A DNA stretch of 38,614 bases. It comes from Lachnospiraceae bacterium (lineage in GTDB: Bacteria > Bacillota > Clostridia > Lachnospirales > Lachnospiraceae). Under the pieces are notes generated by a model that was not told where the DNA came from, made no database searches, and saw only the letters and a list, made by a program, of their open reading frames with translations. The translations under genes were made by a program, and so were the position numbers. Shown in pieces: positions 31,212-38,614 of the stretch. Position 1 is the first letter of the stretch; each line of letters starts with the position of its first letter. The stretch lies in assembly GCA_022510625.1 (NCBI GenBank), contig JAFLTD010000021.1, positions 1 to 38,614 on the forward strand, in the 5' to 3' direction.

Positions 31212-32909
31212 ATGAGCGATACCGATATTTCAAAAGAATTGGTACAAAAAGCGGCAAAAGGAGACAGAGCAGCTTTTGAGGAGCTGTATCAGGGAACTTG
31301 CCGCTCCGTATATTTTACTTGTCTCAATATTCTGAAAGATGAGCAGGAAGCACAGGATATAACGCAGGATGTTTATCTGACTGCCTTTGAGCAGTTAAGT
31401 ACACTGGAGGATGCGGGTAAGTTTAAACCATGGCTCTATCGCATAGCCGCCAATAAAAGCATTAAGCGCCTGAAGAAAAAGCAACCCATACTTCCCGGTG
31501 ATGAACAGCTTGAGGATATGGAGACAGAGGAGAATGATAACTTCCTGCCGGAGGAGTATGTGCTCAATGCGGACAAGAGAGAATTAGTGCTGGATATTGC
31601 GCGAAAAGTCTGTACGGATGCACAATATCAGTCTATCTTACTGTTTTATTTTAACGAGCTCTCCATAGCGGAGATTGCCAAAATCATGGAATGCCAAGAG
31701 AATAATGTTAAGAAACGTCTGAGCATAGCGAGAGCAAAAATCAGGGAAGGCGTTCTGCGGTATGAAAAGAAAAGCGGCGATAAGCTCTACTCCGTTGCTG
31801 TTATTCCTTTCCTTACAGCATTGTTTACCGCACAGATGCAGGATATGCAGATGCCTTCCTTCCCACTCAATATATCGGATGCGATTCCTCAATCAACTCT
31901 TGCCGCATCGTCGGCAAAGACAGGAGGACGTATTATGCTCAAAGGTTTACAGTTAAAGATTGCCGCGGGTGTTGCGGCAGCGGTAGTGGTGGGAGGTGTT
32001 GCCGCGGCGGTGACCATTACTAATCAGAGAGCGGAAGAGGCATCCGCGGGAGCACAGGAAGAGAGTACGCTGGATGTTGCAGGGTTGGAGAACACTGGGG
32101 ACACGGAGACTTCTGCGGCCGATACCGACGTGACGGGATCGGATGAGGACACTGTACAGGATGAAACAGGCACCGCGTCTGAATCCGACATGACAGATGA
32201 ATCCAAAGGCACCGGAAAAGCGGCAAACAAGGAAACTGAAGCGGAAGAGGAAGCAACAAAGGAAGGCGAAACGGCAGAAATCGGAAACGAAGAAAACCCC
32301 GAATCGGAGCAGCAATATACTTACATCGACATGAGCGCAACAATGTACGCAACCCAAACCGTTAATATCAGGACATTACCAAGCACAGACGGGGAAAAGG
32401 TTGGTTCACTCTCTACTAATCAAGAAGTAAATATAACCGGACAGTGCAACGAGACAAGTTGGTATCGTTTGGAATATAACGGACAGACGGCTTATGTGTC
32501 CAATAGTTATGTAAGTGGTACTAAGATAGAAGTTGCAGCGGCTGAGCCTGCGGCAAGTGCGGAAGCTGCACCTGCACAGGAAACGGCAAGTGCCAGTGCA
32601 TCAAGCGGTCTTCCTGCTGGAGTTGTTGACCTTACAACGCTTCCAAGAGAGCAATGGGTCGATAGAGGCGATTGGCTTGTATATGTTCACGGCGTTTGGA
32701 ATGAATATGCAATATCGGGGCAAGATATAGGACCATTAGAGAATTCTTTTAAAGAAAGACGCCCTGAAGCGAAAGTGGTCGGCGGAGGCTGCGTATATAT
32801 GAAAGATCTTGGTATATCTTACAGCACTATAGGCTTCACGGGTCAATATATGTCGCCAGAAGAGCGGGCTACTTATGCATATTATGCCAAGTATGCAACA
32901 AAACCATGA
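31212..32909 (+). CDS. ECF sigma factor fused to membrane segment and SH3 domain, copy 2
   Basis: ATG 31212 follows CCGGAAGGAGAATACAA. The 565-aa protein repeats the layout of the preceding gene. It has an ECF sigma factor (1-190; MSDTDISKELVQKAAKGDRA, ILLFYFNELSIAEIAKIMEC) and a membrane segment (IAAGVAAAVVVGGVAAAVTI). An acidic linker leads to SH3 (ATQTVNIRTLPSTDGEKVGS, SWYRLEYNGQTAYVSNSYV). The sigma, membrane and SH3 parts are almost the same as copy 1, while the final 100 residues (LTTLPREQWVDRGDWLVYVH, VVGGGCVYMKDLGISYSTIG) are unrelated to it. A perfect AGGAGG lies 7 bases before an in-frame ATG at 31935, just before the membrane segment. Confidence 0.9.
   Translation: MSDTDISKELVQKAAKGDRAAFEELYQGTCRSVYFTCLNILKDEQEAQDITQDVYLTAFEQLSTLEDAGKFKPWLYRIAANKSIKRLKKKQPILPGDEQLEDMETEENDNFLPEEYVLNADKRELVLDIARKVCTDAQYQSILLFYFNELSIAEIAKIMECQENNVKKRLSIARAKIREGVLRYEKKSGDKLYSVAVIPFLTALFTAQMQDMQMPSFPLNISDAIPQSTLAASSAKTGGRIMLKGLQLKIAAGVAAAVVVGGVAAAVTITNQRAEEASAGAQEESTLDVAGLENTGDTETSAADTDVTGSDEDTVQDETGTASESDMTDESKGTGKAANKETEAEEEATKEGETAEIGNEENPESEQQYTYIDMSATMYATQTVNIRTLPSTDGEKVGSLSTNQEVNITGQCNETSWYRLEYNGQTAYVSNSYVSGTKIEVAAAEPAASAEAAPAQETASASASSGLPAGVVDLTTLPREQWVDRGDWLVYVHGVWNEYAISGQDIGPLENSFKERRPEAKVVGGGCVYMKDLGISYSTIGFTGQYMSPEERATYAYYAKYATKP
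31922..31937 (+). promoter_or_regulatory. Internal ribosome site and start inside the second sigma-SH3 gene
   Basis: AGGAGG (31922-31927), 7 bases, then ATG 31935. It is in frame and would give a separate membrane-SH3 protein of about 324 residues. Copy 1 has AGGGGGA and ATG 30022 at the same point. The bases also encode the conserved Gly-Gly-Arg, so chance is possible. Confidence 0.4.
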
Positions 32910-32953
32910 TTGGCGATTAGCAACTATAATATAACACAACATGAAAAGAAGCA

Positions 32954-32984
32954 GAGCAAAACGGGGCGTTTATCGTCCCCGCTC
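32954..32984 (+). terminator. Hairpin after the second sigma-SH3 gene
   Basis: GAGC (32954-32957) and GCTC (32981-32984) enclose CGGGG/CCCCG. It lacks a T-run. It resembles the hairpin at 31036 in flank and sequence. Confidence 0.5.
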
Positions 32985-33003
32985 CGCATTGTAGACCCCG
33001 TTC

Positions 33004-33054
33004 CGACAACAGATGCCCAAACTTTTGTCCCAACAACAGACACCCAAGCATTTT
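33004..33054. repeat. Imperfect tandem repeat of about 25 bases
   Basis: CGACAACAGATGCCCAAAC and CAACAACAGACACCCAAGC lie head to tail, followed by CTTTTG and CATTTTG. Two copies only. They are just upstream of the pseudouridine synthase promoter and could be a regulator site or chance. Confidence 0.35.
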
Positions 33055-33057
33055 GAC

Positions 33058-33086
33058 TTGATATTATTCTGATAATCGGATATTAT
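33058..33086 (+). promoter_or_regulatory. Sigma-A promoter of the pseudouridine synthase gene
   Basis: TTGATA (33058-33063), a 17-base spacer and TATTAT (33081-33086). A 10-codon ORF (MDYFSLPLPQ, 33135-33167) behind GGGGGTG lies in the leader and ends 2 bases before the synthase ATG, so it may couple translation. Confidence 0.55.
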
Positions 33087-33169
33087 GTGACTAATTTGGA
33101 ATGCGAATCTTAAATCGTCGAACGGGGGTGCGATATGGATTATTTTAGCTTACCGCTCCCGCAATAGAA

Positions 33170-33931
33170 ATGAAACCTATGAACACAGACAGAATCCTCT
33201 ACGAAGACAACGACATAATCGTATGTCATAAACCCGCCGGCATAGCCACACAGACCGCCAGAGTCGGGCAGGCTGACATGGTGAGTGAGATTACCAACTA
33301 CCTAGCAATGACAACGAAAGGCAGCCGTCCTTATGTGGGTGTGGTGCATCGCCTTGATCAGCCTGTGGAGGGTGTTCTTGTGTTTGCCAAGAACAGACAG
33401 GCCGCGGCAGATCTGGGCAGACAAATCCAAGAAAACCGCATGGAGAAATATTATTATGCCGTTGTATGCGGACGGGATTTCAAACCGTGCGGAGAGCTGA
33501 CGGACTATCTTCTCAAGGACGGCAAGACGAATACTTCACGTGTCGTGCAGCCGGAAGTGAAAGAAGCAAAAAAAGCTGTTTTGGATTATAAGATCGTGGC
33601 GGAGCAAACCTGCAAAGAAGCGGCTGACATGGCACTGCGGATTGCGCTTGTCGAGATTCATTTGCACACGGGAAGACATCATCAGATTCGGGTACAGATG
33701 AGCCACGCGGGCATGAGTCTCTTGGGTGATTACAAGTATGCCGAACCCGAGGTTGTGAAAGTGTCGGAGCAGATGAACATCAAAGAGATTGCTCTGTGCG
33801 CATATAAACTTTCATTTCTGCATCCGGGAACCGGTAAGTTATTGCAATTTCAGATTGAGCCGGAGGGCAGGAGTTTTCAGATACACGACTGGAAAAATTA
33901 TGCAGATGGCGGGTCGCATAACGGAGTGTAA
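33170..33931 (+). CDS. RluA-family pseudouridine synthase (253 aa)
   Basis: The catalytic aspartate is D63 in GVVHRLDQPVEGVLVFAKN. Other family blocks are ILYEDNDIIVCHKPAGIATQ, HLHTGRHHQIRVQMSHAGM and LLGDYKYAEP. It converts uridine to pseudouridine in rRNA or tRNA; the target site cannot be read from sequence. There is no S4 domain, so it is a short RluA-type member. ATG 33170 has no good ribosome site of its own, which fits coupling to the 10-codon leader ORF; an ATG three codons in is an alternative. A terminator follows at 33969. Confidence 0.93.
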   Translation: MKPMNTDRILYEDNDIIVCHKPAGIATQTARVGQADMVSEITNYLAMTTKGSRPYVGVVHRLDQPVEGVLVFAKNRQAAADLGRQIQENRMEKYYYAVVCGRDFKPCGELTDYLLKDGKTNTSRVVQPEVKEAKKAVLDYKIVAEQTCKEAADMALRIALVEIHLHTGRHHQIRVQMSHAGMSLLGDYKYAEPEVVKVSEQMNIKEIALCAYKLSFLHPGTGKLLQFQIEPEGRSFQIHDWKNYADGGSHNGV

Positions 33932-33968
33932 ATCCAACATAATAAAAGTAGGATATGAGTCACATGCA

Positions 33969-34002
33969 AGAAGCAGAGAACGGATCGTCCTGCTTCTTTT
34001 TT
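33969..34002 (+). terminator. Intrinsic terminator after the pseudouridine synthase gene
   Basis: AGAAGCAG (33969-33976) pairs with CTGCTTCT (33990-33997), then TTTTT. Confidence 0.88.
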
Positions 34003-34007
34003 ATGCA

Positions 34008-34035
34008 ATGACAAAATGTAGCGGTTTTTTATAAT
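34008..34035 (+). promoter_or_regulatory. Sigma-A promoter before the AI-2E-type permease gene
   Basis: ATGACA (34008-34013), a 16-base spacer with a T-run, and a perfect TATAAT (34030-34035). The predicted start of transcription almost coincides with ATG 34043, so a later ATG may be the real start. Confidence 0.6.
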
Positions 34036-34042
34036 AGAAGAG

Positions 34043-35143
34043 ATGCGGAGAGGTATGTGGGCGGACATGACGAAGGAAACATTCCGAAATAATAAACTGA
34101 TCAAAATATGTCTGGTTTTCGCAGGGGTCTGGTTTTTCTTCCGGTATCTGTTCCCGCTTGCGGCGCCCTTTGTGTTGGCATTTCTTCTGATCACACTGTG
34201 TTACCCTCTTTTGGAGCGCATACAGAGGAGAATTCCGATCAAGAAAAAATTTTTGGCGGTAGGAATCATTCTGCCGTTCCTGCTGGTTATAATGGGACTA
34301 CTGTGGGTGGTAATGATACTGGGCGGCAGACAGTTGGAAGGCTTACCCGCGTTTTGCACACAGGTGAGTGAACAGTTTCAGATTTTTTTTCATCAGTGCT
34401 GCGATGGACTGGACGGCAAGTTCGGTTGGAACGGACAGCAGATTGAGACGTTTGTCATAGAACGGATGACGATTGTCATGGAAGATGTACAGGTACAGGT
34501 GATGCCGAGGATACTGTCATCATCCTACAGCTGTTTTAAAGGCCTCTTTGCAGCCATAGGATTTCTCGCCATCACAAGTGTTGCGGCTATTCTTTTGGAA
34601 ACAGAATATGCAAACATTGTGGCCGGACTGAAGAAATCGGAGGATCTGCAGCCGGTCTGGGAGGTGATTGAGGGTGTCCTGTCGTATATTGTGACTTTTT
34701 TCAAAGCACAGGGAGTGATTATGTTGATCATCAGCGTGCTGTGCAGCGTCACATTAGGTGTGGCCGGGATAACCGGCGGTGTTCTGTTGGGTGTTTTGGC
34801 AGGCTTTCTGGATGTACTGCCGTTTATCGGTACGGGCATCGTGCTGGTACCGCTCTCCGTATGGCAGCTGCTGAACGGAGAATATGTTAGGATGGCGGTA
34901 TGCCTGATTCTATACGTAGTATGTGTCGTAACCAGAGAACTGTTGGAGCCGAAACTGATCGGCAAGCGGATCGGTGTGGCGCCTGTCTTTATGCTGTTGG
35001 CAATTTATGCGGGAGTGAAATTATTCGGTGTCGGCGGTATTGTCAAGGGACCTTTTGCGCTGATTGTCATCATACAAATTCTGAAGATTATGCAGGCTGA
35101 TCACACGGAGTTTGACGAAAAAGAAACCTTAGATTATGATTAA
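34043..35143 (+). CDS. AI-2E family membrane permease (366 aa from first ATG)
   Basis: A multi-span membrane protein with the AI-2E-transporter family pattern: paired N-terminal segments (ICLVFAGVWFFFRYLFPLAA, PFVLAFLLITLCYPLLERIQ), a middle soluble region and a C-terminal group with GVLAGFLDVLPFIGTGIVLV and LEPKLIGKRIGVAPVFMLLA. Members export varied solutes, and some are sporulation-linked in Firmicutes; the substrate is unknown. Start is uncertain: ATG 34043 would be nearly leaderless, 34055 is too close to GGAGAGG and 34067 is a little far. Its last codons overlap the next gene, so the two are probably one operon. Confidence 0.88.
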   Translation: MRRGMWADMTKETFRNNKLIKICLVFAGVWFFFRYLFPLAAPFVLAFLLITLCYPLLERIQRRIPIKKKFLAVGIILPFLLVIMGLLWVVMILGGRQLEGLPAFCTQVSEQFQIFFHQCCDGLDGKFGWNGQQIETFVIERMTIVMEDVQVQVMPRILSSSYSCFKGLFAAIGFLAITSVAAILLETEYANIVAGLKKSEDLQPVWEVIEGVLSYIVTFFKAQGVIMLIISVLCSVTLGVAGITGGVLLGVLAGFLDVLPFIGTGIVLVPLSVWQLLNGEYVRMAVCLILYVVCVVTRELLEPKLIGKRIGVAPVFMLLAIYAGVKLFGVGGIVKGPFALIVIIQILKIMQADHTEFDEKETLDYD

Positions 35144-36854
35144 GCATATGGAAACACAGGATGTAGAAGCGCTTAAGCAGGAAGAATTGAATGATGGAGG
35201 ATCCTTTCGCAAAGGATTGACAGAGACGTCCCGGAGAAAAAGCATGCCGGGCGGCTGGCCCGGAGATATCTGCCAAGGTATCATCATGGCGTACTTTCTG
35301 GTGATAACGGTGATATATCCCTTCTATGCACCAGGCGGCTATGTGCGGATTGGTGAAGTCAAGTATGTGTTTTTCCGCAATGTAAGTCTGGTGACACTGG
35401 CGGTCATGGCAGGCATGATTGTGTTGTCCGTTGCCGTGCGCCGTGATCGGGAGTGGATTATCAGAAACTATAGGCGCATGTCTGTCACGGACTGGTTTGC
35501 TTACGGGTATTTTATTGTGGTGATGCTTTCCTATCTATGCTCCGCTTATAAGGAGGATGCCCTGTGGGGAGTCGATGGATGGTATATGGGAGTCATTACC
35601 CAGATGATTTTGATTTTTTTGTATTTCTTATTTTCCCGCTATTTCCACTGCCACATAGGATGGATCGGTGTATGGCTTCTGGCGGCTGCGGGTGTGTTTT
35701 TGCTTGGTATATGTAATCGCTATTCTCTCTATCCGATTTCTATGGAAGGGAGAACAGAGATTTTCATTTCCACACTCGGAAATATTAACTGGTTCTGTGG
35801 ATACTGGTCTGTGACTGCGCCGATCGGCATCACACTGTACTGGTGCAGTGATAAGATATGGATCAGAATATTGTCGGCGCTCTACAGCATCATCGCGATG
35901 CTGTCCGGTTTGACGCAGGGAAGCAACAGCGCATACGTTGTGTTTATGATTATGCTGCTGGCACTGTTTCTGGCCTCATTAGGTAACCGCACAAAGACAT
36001 ATCGTTTTCTGGAACTGGGTATGATTTTTGCCGTCAGTTGTTGCTTGGGAAGCTTGCTGTGGTCGCTCCCGGAGCTTCAGTATAACTATATGCCGGACAG
36101 AGAGGATATAATATCCTACATCACGACTGCTCTGGTGACCGAAGATGCTTCTTTGGGGCTGGGGATGCTGGTGGTCGTATCGGGATGCTCCAGCGTGCTT
36201 CAGGAATTGGAGAAATATAAGATTGTGCAAATCGGAGATTATACAAAAAGACATCCCCGGTTCAAGGGTATCGTGACGGCGGCGGTCGTTACGACAGTCT
36301 GTGCAGCGGTGATTGGTCTGTGTACTTACATCGGAGCGCTGCATATCGACGTGGCATTGCAGGCAATGAAAAGCGACGACGGATATAAGCAGGTATTCGA
36401 GGATGACTGGGGCAACGGCAGAGGCGGGGCATGGAATTGCGGCATCAATGCATACCGGAGCATGGATACCTTACATAAGATCGTGGGAGTCGGACCGGAC
36501 TGTTTCGCCGACTATGTATATGATGTGCCGGAGCTGGCGGAAAGACTGGCGAGTCAGTTTGTCAATCAAAGGCTGACGAATGCACACAACGAACAACTTA
36601 CGGTTCTTGTCAATGTAGGGGCACTCGGTTGGCTGTGCTATGCAGGAATTTTTGTATCAGCCTTTGTGCGATATATGCGAAGGGCTGACAGACAGCCACT
36701 GCTATATTTATGTGCTGTCAGCATCCTGTCATACACAGCACACAACATGGTCAGTTTTCAGCAGGTGTTGAATGCGCCCTTTGTCTTCATTGTGCTTGGT
36801 ATTGGGGAAAGATTGTATCGGGGAACAGCGGAAGGAATATCGTATGAGTCATAA
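35136..36854 (+). CDS. O-antigen-ligase-like membrane protein, copy 1 (572 aa)
   Basis: ATG 35136 overlaps the previous stop; ATG 35148 is an alternative. A polar N-terminus of about 45 residues precedes about a dozen membrane segments. The soluble loop near 420-480 has GNGRGGAWNCGINAYRSM and KIVGVGPDCFADYVY, then LTNAHNEQLTVLVNVGALGW. That is the Wzy/WaaL-type pattern of proteins that join or polymerise lipid-linked glycans outside the membrane. The substrate is unknown; in a Gram-positive cell it may be a surface polysaccharide. The next gene is a clear paralogue and overlaps it by 11 bases. Confidence 0.82.
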   Translation: MIKHMETQDVEALKQEELNDGGSFRKGLTETSRRKSMPGGWPGDICQGIIMAYFLVITVIYPFYAPGGYVRIGEVKYVFFRNVSLVTLAVMAGMIVLSVAVRRDREWIIRNYRRMSVTDWFAYGYFIVVMLSYLCSAYKEDALWGVDGWYMGVITQMILIFLYFLFSRYFHCHIGWIGVWLLAAAGVFLLGICNRYSLYPISMEGRTEIFISTLGNINWFCGYWSVTAPIGITLYWCSDKIWIRILSALYSIIAMLSGLTQGSNSAYVVFMIMLLALFLASLGNRTKTYRFLELGMIFAVSCCLGSLLWSLPELQYNYMPDREDIISYITTALVTEDASLGLGMLVVVSGCSSVLQELEKYKIVQIGDYTKRHPRFKGIVTAAVVTTVCAAVIGLCTYIGALHIDVALQAMKSDDGYKQVFEDDWGNGRGGAWNCGINAYRSMDTLHKIVGVGPDCFADYVYDVPELAERLASQFVNQRLTNAHNEQLTVLVNVGALGWLCYAGIFVSAFVRYMRRADRQPLLYLCAVSILSYTAHNMVSFQQVLNAPFVFIVLGIGERLYRGTAEGISYES

Positions 36855-38454
36855 TACAGTTGCACGGGACAAGAGAAATAACAGCCCGACGAGTACGGGT
36901 TTGACGATCACAAGACAGTTGGCGGAATATCTGGTTGCTGTCGTGGCGGTAATACTGTGTGTAGGGGTGGCTTTTTATACACAGGATGGTTTTCGGCAGA
37001 TCGGGATTGTTAAATATACGGTGTACAGAAACATCATGATGGCAGGATGTACTGTTTTGCTGGTCATAACGGTACTGTATGTTTTTTTCTTTCTGAGAGG
37101 GCATGGCAAACCGTGGATTTCCGTTACCGATGGATGTGTGATGGCCTATCTGCTTCTATGCGGCGTCTCCGTGATCTCCGGTGGGTTTTATCAAGATGCC
37201 CTGTGGGGATTTACCGGATGGAATATGGGCTTCATGTCTCAGTTGAGTTTCGTTCTGCTTTATCTTTTTGTGTCAAGATTCGGCAAAAACTATCGGGTGA
37301 TACTTATGGTGTTGTGCGTGACGGCATGTATTGTGTATGCCTTGGGCATTTTGCATCGGCTTATGATCGATCCTATCGGTTTCTATGAAGGGCTTACAGA
37401 TTGGCAGAAAACACAGTTTCTGTCCACGTTGGGACAGGCTTCATGGTACGGAAGCTTTCTGGCCGTGACACTGCCCGTGGGCATGGGAATGTTTATGTAC
37501 ACCGATCGAAAATTTATGAGAATATGGAGCGGCATCTTTATGACGCTGGGATTCTGTACGCTGGTGACACAGAACAGCGACAGCGCCTATTTTGGTTTGG
37601 CAGGTGCCTTGACGATTTTTCTTATGACTTGTGTGGGAGAACGGAAAACTTTGTGTCGGTTTGCAGGGATGCTCACGCTCCTTTTTGCATCGGGAAAAGT
37701 CATGTATTATCTTATGCAGATTCATCCGAATCCGGAATTTGAGGCAGACTTTGTAACCAAGCTTATGTGGAATTCGGGCGTGACATGGGTATTGCTCGTC
37801 ATCTGCCTGCTTGCAGCGGTCACATTGTATGCTATGCAAGTCAAGACCGGTCTGCGCAAATATTCCGGGGCGGTGGTGCGGAGACTGCGTCGGGCTGTGC
37901 CGGTGACGGTTATTGCTGTGATTGTCGGAGTGATTCTTGTCATCATCCTGCAGACCCGGGGAGTGCTGCCGAAATCGATTTCGGATAAACTGGCGGATGT
38001 ACCTTACCTGACATGGCATAATGAGTGGGGCAACGGAAGAGGAAGAATATGGAAATTTAGTATGAAGATGTTTGTGGAAGCCCTGCCCGGACATAAACTC
38101 TTCGGCGTGGGACCGGATTGTTTTCACAGCTATGTGGCTGCCCATTATAGCGAAGAACAGACATTGTATTGGGGCAGCTGGCAGCTGACCAACGCCCACA
38201 ACGAATGGATGACCAGCCTGGTCAATGTCGGCGTTTTGGGTACGGCGGCATATTTGGGTATCTATGTGACGGCGATCGGACGATTCTGCCGTATGTATCA
38301 CAGGGATCTTTTACTTGCAGGGATTGCAGCCGCCTGCGTGTCGTATATGTGTTATAATTTTTTCTGCTACCAGCAGGTGCTGTGCACACCGTTCATCTTT
38401 CTGCTGATGGGAATCGGGGAATATATTTTGAGAGATTTGGTTGACAAAACATAA
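36844..38454 (+). CDS. O-antigen-ligase-like membrane protein, copy 2 (536 aa)
   Basis: ATG 36844 follows GGAAGGAATATCGT and lies within the end of the preceding gene. The layout equals that of copy 1: multi-span protein, shared FRQIGIVKYTVYRNIMM (copy 1 has VRIGEVKYVFFRNVSLV), DALWGFTGWNMGFMSQL, FLSTLGQASWYGSFLAVTLP, EWGNGRGRIWKFSMKMF and LFGVGPDCFHSYV, then LTNAHNEWMTSLVNVGVLG. Both probably act on the same or related glycan. Copy 2 lacks the long polar N-terminus of copy 1. Confidence 0.82.
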   Translation: MSHNTVARDKRNNSPTSTGLTITRQLAEYLVAVVAVILCVGVAFYTQDGFRQIGIVKYTVYRNIMMAGCTVLLVITVLYVFFFLRGHGKPWISVTDGCVMAYLLLCGVSVISGGFYQDALWGFTGWNMGFMSQLSFVLLYLFVSRFGKNYRVILMVLCVTACIVYALGILHRLMIDPIGFYEGLTDWQKTQFLSTLGQASWYGSFLAVTLPVGMGMFMYTDRKFMRIWSGIFMTLGFCTLVTQNSDSAYFGLAGALTIFLMTCVGERKTLCRFAGMLTLLFASGKVMYYLMQIHPNPEFEADFVTKLMWNSGVTWVLLVICLLAAVTLYAMQVKTGLRKYSGAVVRRLRRAVPVTVIAVIVGVILVIILQTRGVLPKSISDKLADVPYLTWHNEWGNGRGRIWKFSMKMFVEALPGHKLFGVGPDCFHSYVAAHYSEEQTLYWGSWQLTNAHNEWMTSLVNVGVLGTAAYLGIYVTAIGRFCRMYHRDLLLAGIAAACVSYMCYNFFCYQQVLCTPFIFLLMGIGEYILRDLVDKT

Positions 38455-38467
38455 CCGAGCGACTAGA

Positions 38468-38614
38468 ATGAATAAAAATATAACACGAATCAAACGTGAC
38501 GAAGAAGAGAATAGTACGGATATGAAACGTGGCAGAGAGAGGATGATTGGTGGAAGATCCTTACGGGAAGTATTCGGAACCGGCCTCGGAGTCCTGCGTG
38601 ATGAGCGCAGCGTA
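38468..38614 (+). CDS. Start of a further gene, cut by the window end
   Basis: A frame from ATG 38468 stays open to the last base (49 codons). It begins MNKNITRIKRDEEENSTDMK and continues RGRERMIGGRSLREVFGTGL. Very basic and polar, no recognisable domain. There is no strong ribosome site; ATG 38522 is an alternative start. It is 13 bases after the preceding stop and on the same strand, so it may belong to the operon. Confidence 0.4.
   Translation, partial: MNKNITRIKRDEEENSTDMKRGRERMIGGRSLREVFGTGLGVLRDERSV

Noticed and set aside
31036-33002. Transposon-like repeats flanking the second sigma-SH3 gene
   Set aside because: The similar flanks are the duplicated gene ends (hairpins and promoters), not terminal inverted repeats; no transposase is present.
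37441-38301. Minus-strand ORF of 286 aa
   Set aside because: His/Gln/Arg-rich shadow of the second O-antigen-ligase-like gene.
1-38614. CRISPR arrays, tRNA and rRNA genes
   Set aside because: No regularly spaced repeats, cloverleaf with CCA-type end, or rRNA-like conserved stretch was seen by eye.

Overview
The window looks like chromosome of an anaerobic, low-to-mid GC Clostridia species, most likely a Lachnospiraceae member. Reasons: AGGAGG-type ribosome sites throughout, a reverse-order rubrerythrin next to a PerR repressor, DUF1848 and TM1586-type nitroreductase genes, many ECF sigma factors, and a family of small proteins that start MN(I/V)xG(I/L) and that I associate with Roseburia/Eubacterium-type genomes. 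No rRNA, tRNA, CRISPR array, transposase or phage gene was seen.

Layout. (1) 1-231: tail of a gene that starts before the window. (2) 265-490: a long imperfect palindrome with nested hairpins. (3) 526-8124: a same-strand array of ten unexported-looking proteins in several paralogue groups, plus a 25-codon ORF. They share a short N-terminal signature and lack Sec signals. This is the least explained and most novel part; export by a flagellar-type system is my inference. (4) 8291-9558, minus strand: an ECF sigma factor and a membrane partner whose outer domain resembles the extracellular domain of FtsX. (5) 9667-17406: envelope-stress-like locus with a small membrane protein, a Glu-rich lipoprotein, a second ECF sigma/anti-sigma pair, a membrane-anchored transglutaminase-like protein and a YfbK-like von Willebrand lipoprotein. 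(6) 17511-20160: OhrR-like repressor, radical SAM protein, possible 24-aa ORF and nitroreductase. (7) 20186-26661: housekeeping and stress genes, namely Hsp20, an alpha/beta hydrolase, a DUF1848 protein, two GNAT acetyltransferases, a glutaredoxin-like protein, an orphan small gene, a MerR regulator, rubrerythrin and PerR. (8) 26929-29172: histidine kinase and OmpR-type response regulator. (9) 29222-32984: two tandem genes, each encoding an ECF sigma factor joined through a transmembrane segment to an outer SH3 domain and an unrelated C-terminal domain. (10) 33058-38614: RluA-type pseudouridine synthase, AI-2E-type permease, two paralogous O-antigen-ligase-like membrane proteins and the start of a further gene.

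How it fits together. Four ECF sigma genes lie within 23 kb. A promoter-like motif, (A/C)ACCTTYTCC followed by GT at a constant distance, occurs upstream of both sigma-SH3 genes and of both large lipoproteins. That suggests one regulon spanning regions 5 and 9, with autoregulated membrane-tethered sigma factors that may sense the cell wall. The sigma gene at 9013-9483 has a different promoter type. All product calls come from reading the translated sequence; no database search was run.
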